NCBI GenBank assembly: GCA_041633555.1 | Contig: JBFKFZ010000013.1 | Coordinates: 6,764-70,763 of the forward strand | Direction of reading: 5' to 3' | Length of the DNA: 64,000 bases | Source: JAHEAO01 sp041633555 | GTDB lineage: Bacteria > Pseudomonadota > Alphaproteobacteria > Rhodobacterales > Rhodobacteraceae | Part shown: in pieces, positions 18,701 to 26,803 of the stretch | Layout of the letters: each line of letters starts with the position of its first letter | How positions within the stretch are numbered: position 1 is the first letter of the stretch | The notes under the pieces: model-generated | What the model saw: the letters and a program-made list of their open reading frames with translations, nothing else | The model's database searches: none | Told to the model about the DNA's origin: nothing | Made by a program: the position numbers and the translations under genes

Positions 18701-19158
18701 TTGCTCGCCTTATGCAAGAAACCGAGGCCAAGGCCCGCGCGGAATTCGATGGCGATATCAAGCTGACCTACCTGATGTCGCCGCCCGTCTTGTCGCGCAA
18801 GGGGGCGGATGGCCGCCCCAAGAAGCGCGAGTTCGGGGCATGGATCGTGCGTGCTCTCTCTGTCCTGCCGCGTCTGAAGATCTTGCGCGGAACGCCCCTT
18901 GATCCGTTCGGCTGGTCGGCCGAGCGGCGGATGGAGCGCAACCTGATCCGGCAGTACGAGGCCGACATGGCGGACGTTCTGAAGAACCTGCGCGCCGAGA
19001 CGATGGACGCGGCTGTGGCACTGGCAGAACTGCCGCTGTCGATCCGGGGCTTCGGGCCGGTGAAGTCGGAGAACCAGGCGAAGGCGATGAAGCGGCGCGA
19101 TGAACTTCTGGCGGTTCTCAGGGCCGGAGGTGCGCCGCTCAAAAAGGCGGCAGAATAG
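15760..19158 (+). CDS. Indolepyruvate:ferredoxin oxidoreductase, fused alpha-gamma polypeptide
   Basis: About 1132 aa. It oxidatively decarboxylates aryl 2-oxo acids from aromatic amino acid transamination to aryl-acetyl-CoA. Order: ThDP pyrimidine-type region (GYVTGYRGSPLGGVD), PP region (GCHYMVQWMDRD, TQMGGEGANWIGEAPF), a Cys-rich iron-sulfur segment at about 630-670 (CEGCGDCGVQSNC, SCNKDFSCLQGFCPSF), and a gamma domain (GVGGTGVVTIGAVMAMAAY). I choose the ATG at 15760, which follows GGGAGG, over the TTG at 15718 that lies in the promoter. Confidence 0.93.
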   Translation: MGKQDISLHDKFDLSKSTVLMNGTQALVRLMLMQKARDKAAGLNTAGYVTGYRGSPLGGVDLQMSKARKDLDAADVVFQEGLNEDLAATALWGSQQSELRGEGKFDGVFGLWYGKGPGVDRSGDVMRHANMAGSSPHGGVVMAMGDDHTGESSTTLHQSDWALVDVYMPVLSPAGVQEILDYGLYGYALSRFTGMWVGLKVMKDTIEVTSVVDGQPDRMNFVTPDFKMPDGGLNIRLADTPVAQEARMIDYKRFAAEAFARANKIDKRVWGRPGAKIGFVAAGKNWLDLMHAMHLLGIDRHEAERLGITTYKVGQTWPLDMKSFHDWAEGLELIVVVEEKRKLIEVQVKEALFEDQHRRVYGWMKDGVELFPTRHALQPTHIAKCLGKVLIEEGRGTDSLKAGLQVIEDAERADNAPELASRLPFFCSGCPHNTSTRLPKGARAYAGIGCHYMVQWMDRDTVGFTQMGGEGANWIGEAPFSKRSHVFQNLGDGTYNHSGVLAIRAALAAGTTITYKILFNDAVAMTGGQKNEGGLTAARIAREVQAMGVEHLTVVYDDKEDIDFADFPKGIDKHPRSELISIQEKFSKISGVSVILYVQTCAAEKRRRRKRGQFPDPDKRVFINTDICEGCGDCGVQSNCVSIVPVETEFGRKRAIDQSSCNKDFSCLQGFCPSFVTIEGAKIRKSAAVDLDLGDLPDPELPAINGTHNVVITGVGGTGVVTIGAVMAMAAYLDGKGAGMMEMAGLAQKGGAVHIHCRLANKPEDISAIRVSTGECDTLIGGDLVVSAGSKTLGLMRSGRTGGVVNSHEIITGEFTRNTEFKLPTEQLALSLEARLGDRLAMFDASELARVVLGDSIFSNMMMLGAAWQRGLVPLTHEAILRAVELNGAAVEGNKRAFEIGRWAALNPVEVNKLLTPDVVALPKSLEERIAFRADHLVQYQSKRLAKRYRKLVDGVSDARLKEAVVKGYHKVLAYKDEYEVARLMQETEAKARAEFDGDIKLTYLMSPPVLSRKGADGRPKKREFGAWIVRALSVLPRLKILRGTPLDPFGWSAERRMERNLIRQYEADMADVLKNLRAETMDAAVALAELPLSIRGFGPVKSENQAKAMKRRDELLAVLRAGGAPLKKAAE

Positions 19159-19192
19159 CCGCGTCGAAGCAGCTCGGGCGAAAATTCGGGGA

Positions 19193-19209
19193 ACAATGAT
19201 CATCATTGT
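19193..19209. promoter_or_regulatory. 17-bp perfect palindrome upstream of the acyltransferase gene
   Basis: ACAATGAT-C-ATCATTGT, 8-bp arms around a single base, about 85 bp upstream of the acyltransferase start. Its core AATGATcATCATT differs at one base from the core of the enterobacterial Fur box. It could be an operator for a Fur-family or other dimeric regulator. Confidence 0.5.
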
Positions 19210-19293
19210 GGCCCGCGATCGCGCTTGGCCTGTTGAATTGTCCGGCCAAATTAGAAGAATTACCGTACCGGCCAAAGTTCTGTCCGGACGGGA

Positions 19294-20178
19294 GTGATGA
19301 TGCAGGCTAACCGCCAGGTTGCGCGAGAGATTAGCTACGCCCATTCGGCCCGGTCACCGGCAGGCCGGGCGCTGATCCGGGTGATCGAGAATGCGACAGG
19401 GCGGCTGCGTCTTATTCGCCGGGCCGCCGGTTACGAGCGCGATGTGGCCGCCGGGCGCGACTTCTGGCAGGTGATCGCAGAGCGCTACGGGCTGAGCATC
19501 GACGTGATCGCGGGGAGCCTTGCCGATATACCCGCAGAGGGGCCGCTGATTCTCGTGGCTAACCATCCGTTCGGTATTCTCGACGGCCTGATCATGGGAA
19601 ATATCCTGTCGGCGATCAGGGGCGATTTCCGGATCGTCGCGAACACGGTCTTTCGCAAGGCCGAGGATCTGAACCGGGTCATCCTGCCGGTATCCTTTGA
19701 CGAGACCAAGGCTGCGATGGCGCAGAACCTCGAAACCCGCAAAGAGGCCTTGAGCTATCTCGGGCGCGGCGGCGCGGTCGGGATCTTTCCAGGCGGCACG
19801 GTCAGCACGGCAGCCACGCTTTTCGGGCCGCCGATGGACCCGAGATGGCGCAGCTTCACTGCCAAGATGGTGGCCAAATCCCGGGCTGCCGTCGTGCCGA
19901 TCTTTTTCGACGGGAAGAACAGCCGGCCGTTTCAAATCGCAAGCCACATTCACAGCAATCTGCGGCTTGCGCTGCTGATCAGCGAGTTCCGGGCGCGGGT
20001 CGACAAGCCGGTCAGGCTGGTGATTGGCCAGCCGATTGACCGCGACCGGCTGGATCGGCACGCGCAGGACACCAAATCGATGATGGATTTCCTGCGGCAA
20101 GAGACGTATGCCCTGTCACAGAAGCCGCTGGGATCCTTCGATTATGGGTATGAGTTTGATGAGAAATACAGGCATTAG
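19294..20178 (+). CDS. Lysophospholipid acyltransferase family protein (PlsC-like)
   Basis: A 294-aa acyltransferase with the catalytic block NHPFGILDG (about residues 88-96; the His and Asp are separated by five residues, as in the OlsA/hemolysin-like branch) and FPGGTVST as the acyl-acceptor motif. It probably acylates lysophosphatidate or lyso-ornithine lipid at the inner membrane face. The start may be GTG 19294 or either of the two ATGs that follow directly. murI begins at the base after its stop. Confidence 0.85.
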   Translation: MMMQANRQVAREISYAHSARSPAGRALIRVIENATGRLRLIRRAAGYERDVAAGRDFWQVIAERYGLSIDVIAGSLADIPAEGPLILVANHPFGILDGLIMGNILSAIRGDFRIVANTVFRKAEDLNRVILPVSFDETKAAMAQNLETRKEALSYLGRGGAVGIFPGGTVSTAATLFGPPMDPRWRSFTAKMVAKSRAAVVPIFFDGKNSRPFQIASHIHSNLRLALLISEFRARVDKPVRLVIGQPIDRDRLDRHAQDTKSMMDFLRQETYALSQKPLGSFDYGYEFDEKYRH

Positions 20179-20991
20179 ATGGCGGTAGGAATTTTCGATT
20201 CTGGTTTGGGCGGACTGACTGTCTTGCGCGCCGTGTCCCAGCGCCTTCCCGACGTGCCGTTCGTCTATTTCGGTGACAACAAGAATACGCCCTACGGGGT
20301 CCGGACCGCGGACGATGTTTACGGCCTGACAATCAGCGCGGTAGACCGGCTGTTCGCAGCTGGCTGCGACCTGGTCATCCTGGCCTGCAATACTGCCAGC
20401 GCTGCAGCGCTCCGCCGGATGCAGGAATCCTGGGTGCCGACCAACAAAAGGGTCCTGGGTGTCTTCGTGCCTCTGATCGAAGCCCTTACCGAGCGGCAAT
20501 GGGGTGACAACAGCCCGCCGCGCGAGGTCGCGGTCAAGCATGTCGCACTTTTCGCCACCCCGGCGACCGTCGCCAGCCGGGCGTTCCAAAGGGAGCTGGC
20601 ATTCCGCGCCATCGGCGTCGATGTCGAGGCGCAGGCCTGCGGCGGCGTGGTCGATGCGATCGAGGATGGCGACTTGATTCTGGCCGAAGCGCTGGTGCGC
20701 AGCCATGTCGATGCCTTGAAGCGCAAGATGCCGGACCCCCAGGCCGCCGTACTGGGCTGCACGCACTATCCGTTGTTGGAGGAGATCTTTCAGGATGCGC
20801 TGGGCCCCGAAGTGACGGTCTATTCGCAGGCCAGCCTTGTTGCCGAAAGCCTGTCGGACTATCTGAAACGGCATCCGGACATGCTGGGGTCCGGGACGGA
20901 AAGCCTGTTCCTGACGACCGGCGACCCGAGGAAGGTTTCAACGCGGGCAACGCAGTTTCTGCGACGGCAGGTCGAATTCCAATCGGCCTGA
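20179..20991 (+). CDS. murI: Glutamate racemase
   Basis: A 270-aa enzyme making D-glutamate for peptidoglycan. It starts MAVGIFDSGLGGLTVLRA and has the two catalytic cysteines in ILACNTASAAALR and VLGCTHYPLLEEIF. Length is normal. It abuts the acyltransferase stop with no gap, so the two are probably translated from one mRNA. Confidence 0.95.
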   Translation: MAVGIFDSGLGGLTVLRAVSQRLPDVPFVYFGDNKNTPYGVRTADDVYGLTISAVDRLFAAGCDLVILACNTASAAALRRMQESWVPTNKRVLGVFVPLIEALTERQWGDNSPPREVAVKHVALFATPATVASRAFQRELAFRAIGVDVEAQACGGVVDAIEDGDLILAEALVRSHVDALKRKMPDPQAAVLGCTHYPLLEEIFQDALGPEVTVYSQASLVAESLSDYLKRHPDMLGSGTESLFLTTGDPRKVSTRATQFLRRQVEFQSA

Positions 20992-21074
20992 GGTAGCACC
21001 TTCGGCCAGAACAGACGCGCCTGTATTCGCCCGTTCGGGCAGGGCGGAACACCCATCGAGATCAAGGGAGACAC

Positions 21075-22103
21075 ATGACGCAGAACATCGCCATTTTGGG
21101 GGCCTCGGGCTATACCGGCGCGGAACTTGTCCGGCTGATCGCTACCCACCCTTCGATCAAGATCGCAGCACTTTCGGCCGATCGTAAGGCCGGGATGGAA
21201 ATGGCCGAGGTGTTTCCGCATCTGCGTCATCTTGACCTGCCGAAGCTCTCGACCATCGAAGAGATCGACTTTGCCGGGATTGACCTGGTTTTCGCCGCGC
21301 TCCCGCATGCGATGAGCCAGGAGATGATCAGCGGCTTGCCGAAATCGCTGAAGGTCGTCGATCTGTCCGCCGATTTCCGGCTGCGCGACCCCGCAGCTTA
21401 CGAGAAATGGTATGGCAAGCCCCACGCCGCGACCGAGATGCAGAAGGAAGCGGTTTACGGGCTGACCGAGTTTTACCGCGAAGAGATCCGGTCGGCCCGG
21501 CTGGTCGCGGGCACCGGCTGCAATGCCGCGGCGGTTCAGTTTGCCCTGCGCCCGCTGATCGAGGCGGCACTGATCGACCTTGATGACATTATCTGCGACC
21601 TCAAGAACGGCGCTTCGGGTGCGGGCCGGTCGCAGAAGGAACATATGCTGTTCATGGAGCGCAGCGAGGATGCGATGGCCTATTCGGCCGGCGGCAAGCA
21701 CCGGCATCTGGGCGAGTTCGACCAGGAATTCAGCAAGCTGGCGGGGCGCAAAGTCGAGATCGTCTTCACGCCGCATCTGATCCCGGTCAATCGCGGCATC
21801 CTTGCCACCTCCTACGTCAAGGGCGATCCGGCCGCGATTCATGCTGCGCTGGCCGCACGCTATGCTAACGAGCCTTTCATAGTGACGCTGCCATTCGGCC
21901 AGGCGCCGGGGACGGGGAATGTTCAGGGTTCGAATTTCTGTCATATCGGAGTGGTCGGGGATCGGGTGCCAGGCCGCGCGACGGTGGTCTCGGCGATCGA
22001 CAACCTCAACAAGGGGTCGTCCGGGCAGGCGATCCAGAACGCCAACCTGATGTTGGGGCTTGAAGAGACCGCCGGGCTGATGCTGGCGCCGATCTTTCCG
22101 TAG
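21075..22103 (+). CDS. argC: N-acetyl-gamma-glutamyl-phosphate reductase
   Basis: A 342-aa NADPH-dependent reductase of arginine synthesis. The Rossmann motif is ILGASGYTGAELVRLIATHP, the catalytic Cys is in AGTGCNAAAVQFAL (about residue 148), and the C-terminal segment contains PFGQAPGTGNVQGSNFC. The ATG follows AAGGGAGACAC. Confidence 0.96.
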   Translation: MTQNIAILGASGYTGAELVRLIATHPSIKIAALSADRKAGMEMAEVFPHLRHLDLPKLSTIEEIDFAGIDLVFAALPHAMSQEMISGLPKSLKVVDLSADFRLRDPAAYEKWYGKPHAATEMQKEAVYGLTEFYREEIRSARLVAGTGCNAAAVQFALRPLIEAALIDLDDIICDLKNGASGAGRSQKEHMLFMERSEDAMAYSAGGKHRHLGEFDQEFSKLAGRKVEIVFTPHLIPVNRGILATSYVKGDPAAIHAALAARYANEPFIVTLPFGQAPGTGNVQGSNFCHIGVVGDRVPGRATVVSAIDNLNKGSSGQAIQNANLMLGLEETAGLMLAPIFP

Positions 22104-22115
22104 GGAGCGAGACTT

Positions 22116-22559
22116 GTGAAGGGATTGAAGAAACAGCGCCGGATCCAGATCATCGCCATTGCGGCGGTGGCGCTGGCGCTGTCCACCGCGCTGATCGGCT
22201 ATGCGATGCGCGACGGCATCAACTTCTTCCGCGCGCCGGCCCAGATCGTCGCAGAGCCACCCGGCCCGAACGAGATATTCCGGATCGGCGGACTGGTGGA
22301 GGAGGGCACGCTGGTGCGGGGGCAGGGCGAGACGATCAGCTTTCGCGTCACCGATGGCGCCGCCTCGATCCCGGTGAGCTATAGCGGCATCTTGCCGGAC
22401 CTCTTCAAGGAAGGCGAAGGCATGGTGGGCACGGGACGCCTTGTGAACGGTGTCTTCGAAGCCACGGAAATCCTTGCAAAACATGATGAGACCTACATGC
22501 CGAAAGAGGTCATCGACGCGCTGAAGGAGCAGGGCGTCTATGTCGATCCAAACATGTGA
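22116..22559 (+). CDS. ccmE: Cytochrome c maturation protein CcmE (heme chaperone)
   Basis: A 147-aa protein with an N-terminal membrane anchor (about residues 9-28) and a periplasmic OB domain that carries heme covalently on the His of LAKHDETYMPKEV (about residue 124, with the following Tyr as ligand). It hands heme to CcmF, which is encoded after the lysis cassette at 24323. The GTG start lies 12 bp after argC. Confidence 0.93.
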   Translation: MKGLKKQRRIQIIAIAAVALALSTALIGYAMRDGINFFRAPAQIVAEPPGPNEIFRIGGLVEEGTLVRGQGETISFRVTDGAASIPVSYSGILPDLFKEGEGMVGTGRLVNGVFEATEILAKHDETYMPKEVIDALKEQGVYVDPNM

Positions 22560-22750
22560 ATCGTGACGGCGGCCCGCGCTTCGACTATTCCTCGCGCGCC
22601 ATTGTGGGCGCTCGAATGCTGCCTCTAGCAGCAATAGTCCCAGAGAAATAATTCTCCCGGGCGGACCTCCGTGCGGTCGGTTTCGGCGCCGTTAACTTAA
22701 ACGGCGCAGCCTTTGCGGTGTTTTCATTTCACCTAACGGGCTGATATTCC
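22560..22750. other. Intergenic stretch with a hairpin before the lysis cassette
   Basis: It holds a perfect 8-bp stem, GCGCCGTT/AACGGCGC (22686-22693 with 22700-22707, 6-nt AT-rich loop), without a following T run. No ribosome site or gene is recognisable. It may mark the 5' border of the cassette or a weak terminator for ccmE. Confidence 0.4.
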
Positions 22751-23375
22751 ACGAAAAGCGCCGAGGCGATTGCAAAAGAGATCATTGCCCGCGAGGGCGG
22801 TTACGTGAACGATCCGGACGATCCGGACGATCCGGACGATCCGGGCGGGGCGACCAATTACGGCGTTACCGTCGGCACCATGCGGCGGCTGAAGCTGGAC
22901 CTGACCGGCGACGGCGAAGTATCGACCGCCGATGTCCGGGCGCTGACCCGCGAGAAAGCCAAGGGGATATTCATTCGGGGACTACTTCGTGCGGCCCCGG
23001 ATCGGCGAGCTGCCGGTAGCACTGCAAGCCTCGGTCTTTGACATGTATGTCAATGCCGGCGCGAATGCGGTCGAGATCCTGCAGAGATTGCTGCGCGACA
23101 TTGGCCAGGCGATCACGTTCGACGGGGTCATCGGGCCGCGCACGATCGATGCGGCGAGCTTTGCCCATGCCTCGGCCCCGAACCATTTGGCCGACGCCTA
23201 CGGGATCGCCCGACGGAACTGTCACTACGCGCTGGTTGACCGGCGTCCGGCGAGCCGCAAATATGCCCGCAGGCGGGATGGCGGCAAGGGCGGCTGGATC
23301 GTCCGGGCCGAGGAATTCATCACTTCGCGCTATCATCTGACCGAGGCCGAGCAAGCATGCCGGGTTGCGGCATGA
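22751..23375 (+). pseudogene. Holin-associated N-acetylmuramidase (glycoside hydrolase 108), frameshifted
   Basis: The reconstructed product runs from KSAEAIAKEIIAREGGYVND (catalytic Glu in REGG) through GGATNYGVTVGTMRRLKLDL to a peptidoglycan-binding C-terminal part (TFDGVIGPRTIDAAS). The apparent start codon is ACG (22751). A G run at 22977-22980 has one base too many: removing it joins GIFIR to DYFVRPRIGELP. The segment at 22811-22846 is a fourfold 9-bp repeat adding extra DDP units. It lies between ccmE and ccmF with a holin gene, the arrangement I know for the Rhodobacter GTA endolysin/holin pair. Confidence 0.8.
22811..22846 (+). repeat. 9-bp tandem repeat (four units) in the muramidase pseudogene
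   Basis: Three exact copies of gatccggac followed by gatccgggc. They encode DPD-DPD-DPD-DPG where related enzymes have a single DPDDPGG, so three in-frame unit expansions are likely. Confidence 0.85.
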
Positions 23376-23906
23376 GGCTGATCGACGGGCTTCTGGGCCT
23401 GGTCTTCGGTGGCGGGCGTAACGCGATCCGCGAGACGATCGAGGTCTTTCGCGGCAATGCAGAGGTAGGCGAGGCGCGCGATGCGGCGTATCGAACCGCT
23501 GCGCTGGCGCAGTTCGGCGGCGACTTCGCGCTGGAACGCTGGGGGACTGTTCGATCGGTTTGTCGACGGGCTGAACCGGCTGCCGCGTCCTGCACTGGCC
23601 CTCGGGACGCTTGGCCTGTTCATCGGTGCGATGGTCGATCCGATCTGGTTCGCCGCGAGGATGCAGGGGATCGCGCCTGTGCCCGAGCCGCTCTGCTGGC
23701 TGCTCGAGGCGATCGTGTCGTTCTACTTCGGAGCGCGGCATCAGGCCAAGGGGCAGGAATTCCAGCGCTCGATCCCGATGACACTGGCCCGCGCAGGCGA
23801 TGTCACGGCGAACTTGAGCACGCTGCAGGCGTTGCAGACCGGCGCGGCACCGATGCAGGCTAAGGACAATGCCGCACTGGCGGACTGGAGGACTGGAGGA
23901 CTGGCG
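23372..23906 (+). pseudogene. 3TM-type holin, frameshifted
   Basis: It starts at an ATG overlapping the muramidase stop (ATGA at 23372). The frame reads MRLIDGLLGLVFGGGRNAIR and on to FALERW, then breaks at a five-G run (23541-23545). Dropping one G restores RWGLFDRFVDGLNRLPRPALALGTLG and two further membrane segments (LFIGAMVDPIWFAARM and LLEAIVSFYFGARHQ). The restored reading then runs through an 8-bp triplication at 23883-23906 into the next small frame. Without correction only the first 60 or so residues are native. Confidence 0.75.
23883..23906 (+). repeat. 8-bp tandem repeat (three units) at the holin 3' end
   Basis: gactggag, gactggag, gactggcg in direct succession. Because the unit is 8 bp, each gain or loss shifts the reading frame. 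The current state fuses the holin frame to the small downstream frame. Confidence 0.8.
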
Positions 23907-24083
23907 ATGCCCGACAGTGTCGTCGGCCCGTCGACCGAGCATGGACCCCGGGTGCTGCTGGTCGTCCACCTGCTTTACCGGGACGACCAGAAAGACCAGG
24001 CCACGCGGGACCTGCTGAACAAGAACACCTCGGTGCTGACCGAACTTGCGGTGCTGATCCGCGAGCGGTTGCCAAGGAGCTGA
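23907..24083 (+). CDS. Small protein of the lysis cassette, unknown function
   Basis: A 58-aa frame starting MPDSVVGPSTEHGPRVLLVV and ending LAVLIRERLPRS, with one short hydrophobic segment (RVLLVVHLLY) and a charged middle. It is in frame with the restored holin, so it could instead be the holin tail; a start at the ATG at 23907 would make it separate. I do not recognise the family. Confidence 0.45.
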   Translation: MPDSVVGPSTEHGPRVLLVVHLLYRDDQKDQATRDLLNKNTSVLTELAVLIRERLPRS

Positions 24084-24094
24084 AAGGAACTGAC

Positions 24095-24256
24095 ATGGCG
24101 AACAAACTCACTGAAGCGCAGGCGCGCAACCGGATGGCGGCCGAAGAACTGGACCGGGCGTTGCGGGAATGCCTTGCCGCGATCAAGGACAAGCCCGAAG
24201 CCGTGGTCGAGGGCCGTTTCCGGGTGATCGCGGGCGGACGCGTCGAGCGCGGCTGA
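24095..24256 (+). CDS. Small hypothetical protein before ccmF
   Basis: A 53-aa frame, MANKLTEAQARNRMAAEELD onward to IAGGRVERG, preceded by a GAAAGGA ribosome site. It is a charged helical protein with no signal peptide or membrane segment. It follows the holin region by 11 bp and ends 66 bp before ccmF. No family recognised; position suggests it belongs to the lysis cassette. Confidence 0.6.
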   Translation: MANKLTEAQARNRMAAEELDRALRECLAAIKDKPEAVVEGRFRVIAGGRVERG

Positions 24257-24322
24257 CCCCGCCCACCGATATGTGACAGGATGCCCATTGGCGCGGACGG
24301 CACTTCCGATTAGGGTCGCGTC

Positions 24323-26296
24323 ATGTGGGTCGAACTTGGACATTTCGCGCTGATTTTGGCGTTCTGCGTCGCGCTGGTGCAGGCCGTGGTGCCGATGGTC
24401 GGCGCGCATCGCCGGCAGGCGGCATGGATGGCGCTGGCAGAGCCCGCGGCGATCAGCCAGGTGATTCTGATTGGTTTCTCTTTCGCCGTTCTCACCTATG
24501 CATTCGTGAGTTCCGACTTCTCGCTGCGCCTTGTCGTGGCGAACTCCCATACCGCCAAGCCCATGCTCTACAAGATCAGCGGTGTCTGGGGGAATCACGA
24601 AGGGTCGATGCTCTTGTGGGTGCTGATCCTGGCGCTTTTCGGGGCCTCGGCGGCGGTCTTCGGCGGTAACCTGCCCGAAACGCTGCGTGCGCGGGTTCTG
24701 GCCGTGCAGGGCGCGATCGGCGTCGCCTTCCTGGCGTTCATCCTTTTCACGTCGAACCCGTTCCTGCGCATGGGTCAACCCCCGATGAACGGCGAGGATC
24801 TGAACCCCTTGCTGCAGGACCCGGGCTTGGCGTTTCATCCGCCCTTCCTTTATCTGGGATATGTCGGGCTTTCGATGTCGTTCAGCTTTGCCGTTGCCGC
24901 GCTGATCGAGGGCCGTATTGACGCCGCTTGGGCGCGCTGGGTCCGGCCTTGGACTCTGGCGGCCTGGATGTTCTTGACCGTTGGCATCGCTTTAGGCTCC
25001 TGGTGGGCCTATTACGAGCTGGGCTGGGGAGGCTTCTGGTTCTGGGATCCGGTCGAGAATGCCAGTTTCATGCCATGGCTGATTGCCGCCGCCTTGCTGC
25101 ATTCGGCAATCGTAGTCGAGAAACGCGAGGCGCTGAAGAGTTGGACCATCCTGCTGGCGATCCTTGCCTTCGGGTTTTCGCTGATCGGGACCTTCATCGT
25201 GCGCTCGGGCGTTCTGACCTCGGTTCACGCCTTTGCTAATGACCCCGAGCGGGGGCTCTTCATTCTGATCATTCTGGCCGTCTTTATGGGCGGCGCACTG
25301 ACGCTCTTTGCCGCGCGGGCGGGTGCGATGGAGGCCAAGGGCGTCTTCGGCATCGTCAGCCGGGAAACCGCCCTGGTTCTGAACAACATCCTTCTGGCCG
25401 TTTCCGCCCTGGTGGTCTTTGTCGGAACTCTCTGGCCGCTGGTCGCGGAGCTGGCGCTAGGGCGCAAGCTCAGCGTCGGGGCACCCTTTTTCGACGCTGC
25501 GTTCACGCCCTTCATGGTGGTGCTGGCGGTGATCCTGCCATTGGGGGCGATGCTGCCATGGAAACGGGCGCGGATCGGCCGCGTCTTCCGCACGCTCATG
25601 CCGGCGCTGGCGCTGGCGGTGGCCTTGGGCGGGTTGGCATTCGCGGTGCAAACCGGGCGATCGGCGCTGGGGCCGGTCGGGGCGGCGCTGGCGGTCTGGC
25701 TGGTCACTGGGTCGCTCACCGATATCTGGCAGCGCAGCGGGCGCGGGGTTGTCCCGGTCAGGATCCGTCGGATCACGCGCTTACCGCGCGCGGATTGGGG
25801 CAAGTTCTTCGCCCATACCGGACTGGGGATCACGATCTTCGGGATTGCGGCGATGACCGCTTGGCAGGTCGAGGATATCCGGGTGGCCGAGGTCGGCGAG
25901 ACATTCGACGTTTCGGGCTACGAGATCGCACTGAACTCGGTCGAGCGCGCCCGAGGGCCGAATTATCTGACCACCATGGCCGATATGTCGGTGTTCCGGA
26001 ATGGCCGCGAAGTGGCGCGGCTATTCCCGGAAAAGCGGCTCTACCCGGTGGCCCAGATGCCGACGACCGAAGCGGCGATCGACAATGGTGTCCTGCGCGA
26101 CATCTACCTTGTGATCGGTGATCCTCAGGATGCCGGCGGCTGGGCGGTCCGGACCTACATCAAGCCTTTCGCCAACTGGATCTGGGCAGGAGCGATCATC
26201 ATGGCGCTTGGCGGCGTCCTCAGCCTGACCGACCGGCGCTACCGGGTTGCGGCAGGCGCACGCAAGGCCGGGCGAAATGCGGTGCCGGCGGAATGA
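24323..26296 (+). CDS. ccmF: Heme lyase CcmF
   Basis: A 657-aa polytopic membrane protein that attaches heme to apocytochrome c in the periplasm. It has the tryptophan-rich WWD-type signature GGFWFWDPVENASFMPWL (about residues 237-254), the preceding VWGNHEGSMLLWVLIL, and a periplasmic C-terminal loop ending in a last helix. Length is normal. It overlaps ccmH by 4 bp (ATGA). Confidence 0.96.
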   Translation: MWVELGHFALILAFCVALVQAVVPMVGAHRRQAAWMALAEPAAISQVILIGFSFAVLTYAFVSSDFSLRLVVANSHTAKPMLYKISGVWGNHEGSMLLWVLILALFGASAAVFGGNLPETLRARVLAVQGAIGVAFLAFILFTSNPFLRMGQPPMNGEDLNPLLQDPGLAFHPPFLYLGYVGLSMSFSFAVAALIEGRIDAAWARWVRPWTLAAWMFLTVGIALGSWWAYYELGWGGFWFWDPVENASFMPWLIAAALLHSAIVVEKREALKSWTILLAILAFGFSLIGTFIVRSGVLTSVHAFANDPERGLFILIILAVFMGGALTLFAARAGAMEAKGVFGIVSRETALVLNNILLAVSALVVFVGTLWPLVAELALGRKLSVGAPFFDAAFTPFMVVLAVILPLGAMLPWKRARIGRVFRTLMPALALAVALGGLAFAVQTGRSALGPVGAALAVWLVTGSLTDIWQRSGRGVVPVRIRRITRLPRADWGKFFAHTGLGITIFGIAAMTAWQVEDIRVAEVGETFDVSGYEIALNSVERARGPNYLTTMADMSVFRNGREVARLFPEKRLYPVAQMPTTEAAIDNGVLRDIYLVIGDPQDAGGWAVRTYIKPFANWIWAGAIIMALGGVLSLTDRRYRVAAGARKAGRNAVPAE

Positions 26297-26739
26297 AGCG
26301 CCTGCTGCTGATCCTTTTGCTGCTCGCGAGTCAGGCGCTGGCGGTTCAGCCGGACGAAGTGCTTGACGATCCCGTCCTGGAAGCCCGTGCGCGCGAGATC
26401 AGCAAGGGGCTACGCTGCCCAGTTTGCCAGAGTGAAAGCATCGACGACAGCAATGCCGATATCGCCCGCGACCTGCGGCTCTTGGTGCGAGAACGGCTGC
26501 TGGAGGGTGACAGCGACGCCGAAGTGATGGCATTCATCGTTGCGCGCTACGGCGAATATGTCCGGCTTCAGCCCAATGCCTCGGGGGCCAATCTGGTGCT
26601 GTGGATCGCGGGCCCCGTGATGTTTTTGGCTGCACTCGGTATCGGCGGGCTCTATGCGCAGCGACGAAGTGCCGCCGCCGTGCCAGAGGATCTGAGCCCC
26701 GAAGAAGAGGCGCGTCTGCGCGAAATAATGAAGGATTGA
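26293..26739 (+). CDS. ccmH: Cytochrome c maturation protein CcmH/CcmL
   Basis: A 148-aa protein with a signal peptide (MKRLLLILLLLASQALA), the thiol-reducing motif LRCPVCQSESIDDSNADIARDLR near residue 40, and a C-terminal membrane helix (about 100-120). It keeps apocytochrome CXXCH thiols reduced for CcmF. It overlaps ccmF at ATGA. Confidence 0.94.
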   Translation: MKRLLLILLLLASQALAVQPDEVLDDPVLEARAREISKGLRCPVCQSESIDDSNADIARDLRLLVRERLLEGDSDAEVMAFIVARYGEYVRLQPNASGANLVLWIAGPVMFLAALGIGGLYAQRRSAAAVPEDLSPEEEARLREIMKD

Positions 26740-26803
26740 CGGCGTGTAGCCCTTTCCCTCACATCCCGTTGGCCTAGAGTGCTGCGAACCGAGCCAACGG
26801 AGA

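Noticed and set aside
20859..22634. Minus-strand frame of 591 codons opposite argC and ccmE
   Set aside because: Shadow of two well-supported genes on the plus strand; low-complexity Arg/His/Gln-rich product.
22686..22707. CtrA site in TTAACTTAA next to the lysis cassette
   Set aside because: The TTAA repeats are 1 bp apart rather than 7, so it does not fit the CtrA consensus; it is part of a hairpin loop.
22977..23545. Programmed ribosomal frameshifting at the two G runs
   Set aside because: No slippery heptamer with a following pseudoknot was recognised, and a missing start codon plus repeat expansions favour decay or read error; left for read-level checking.
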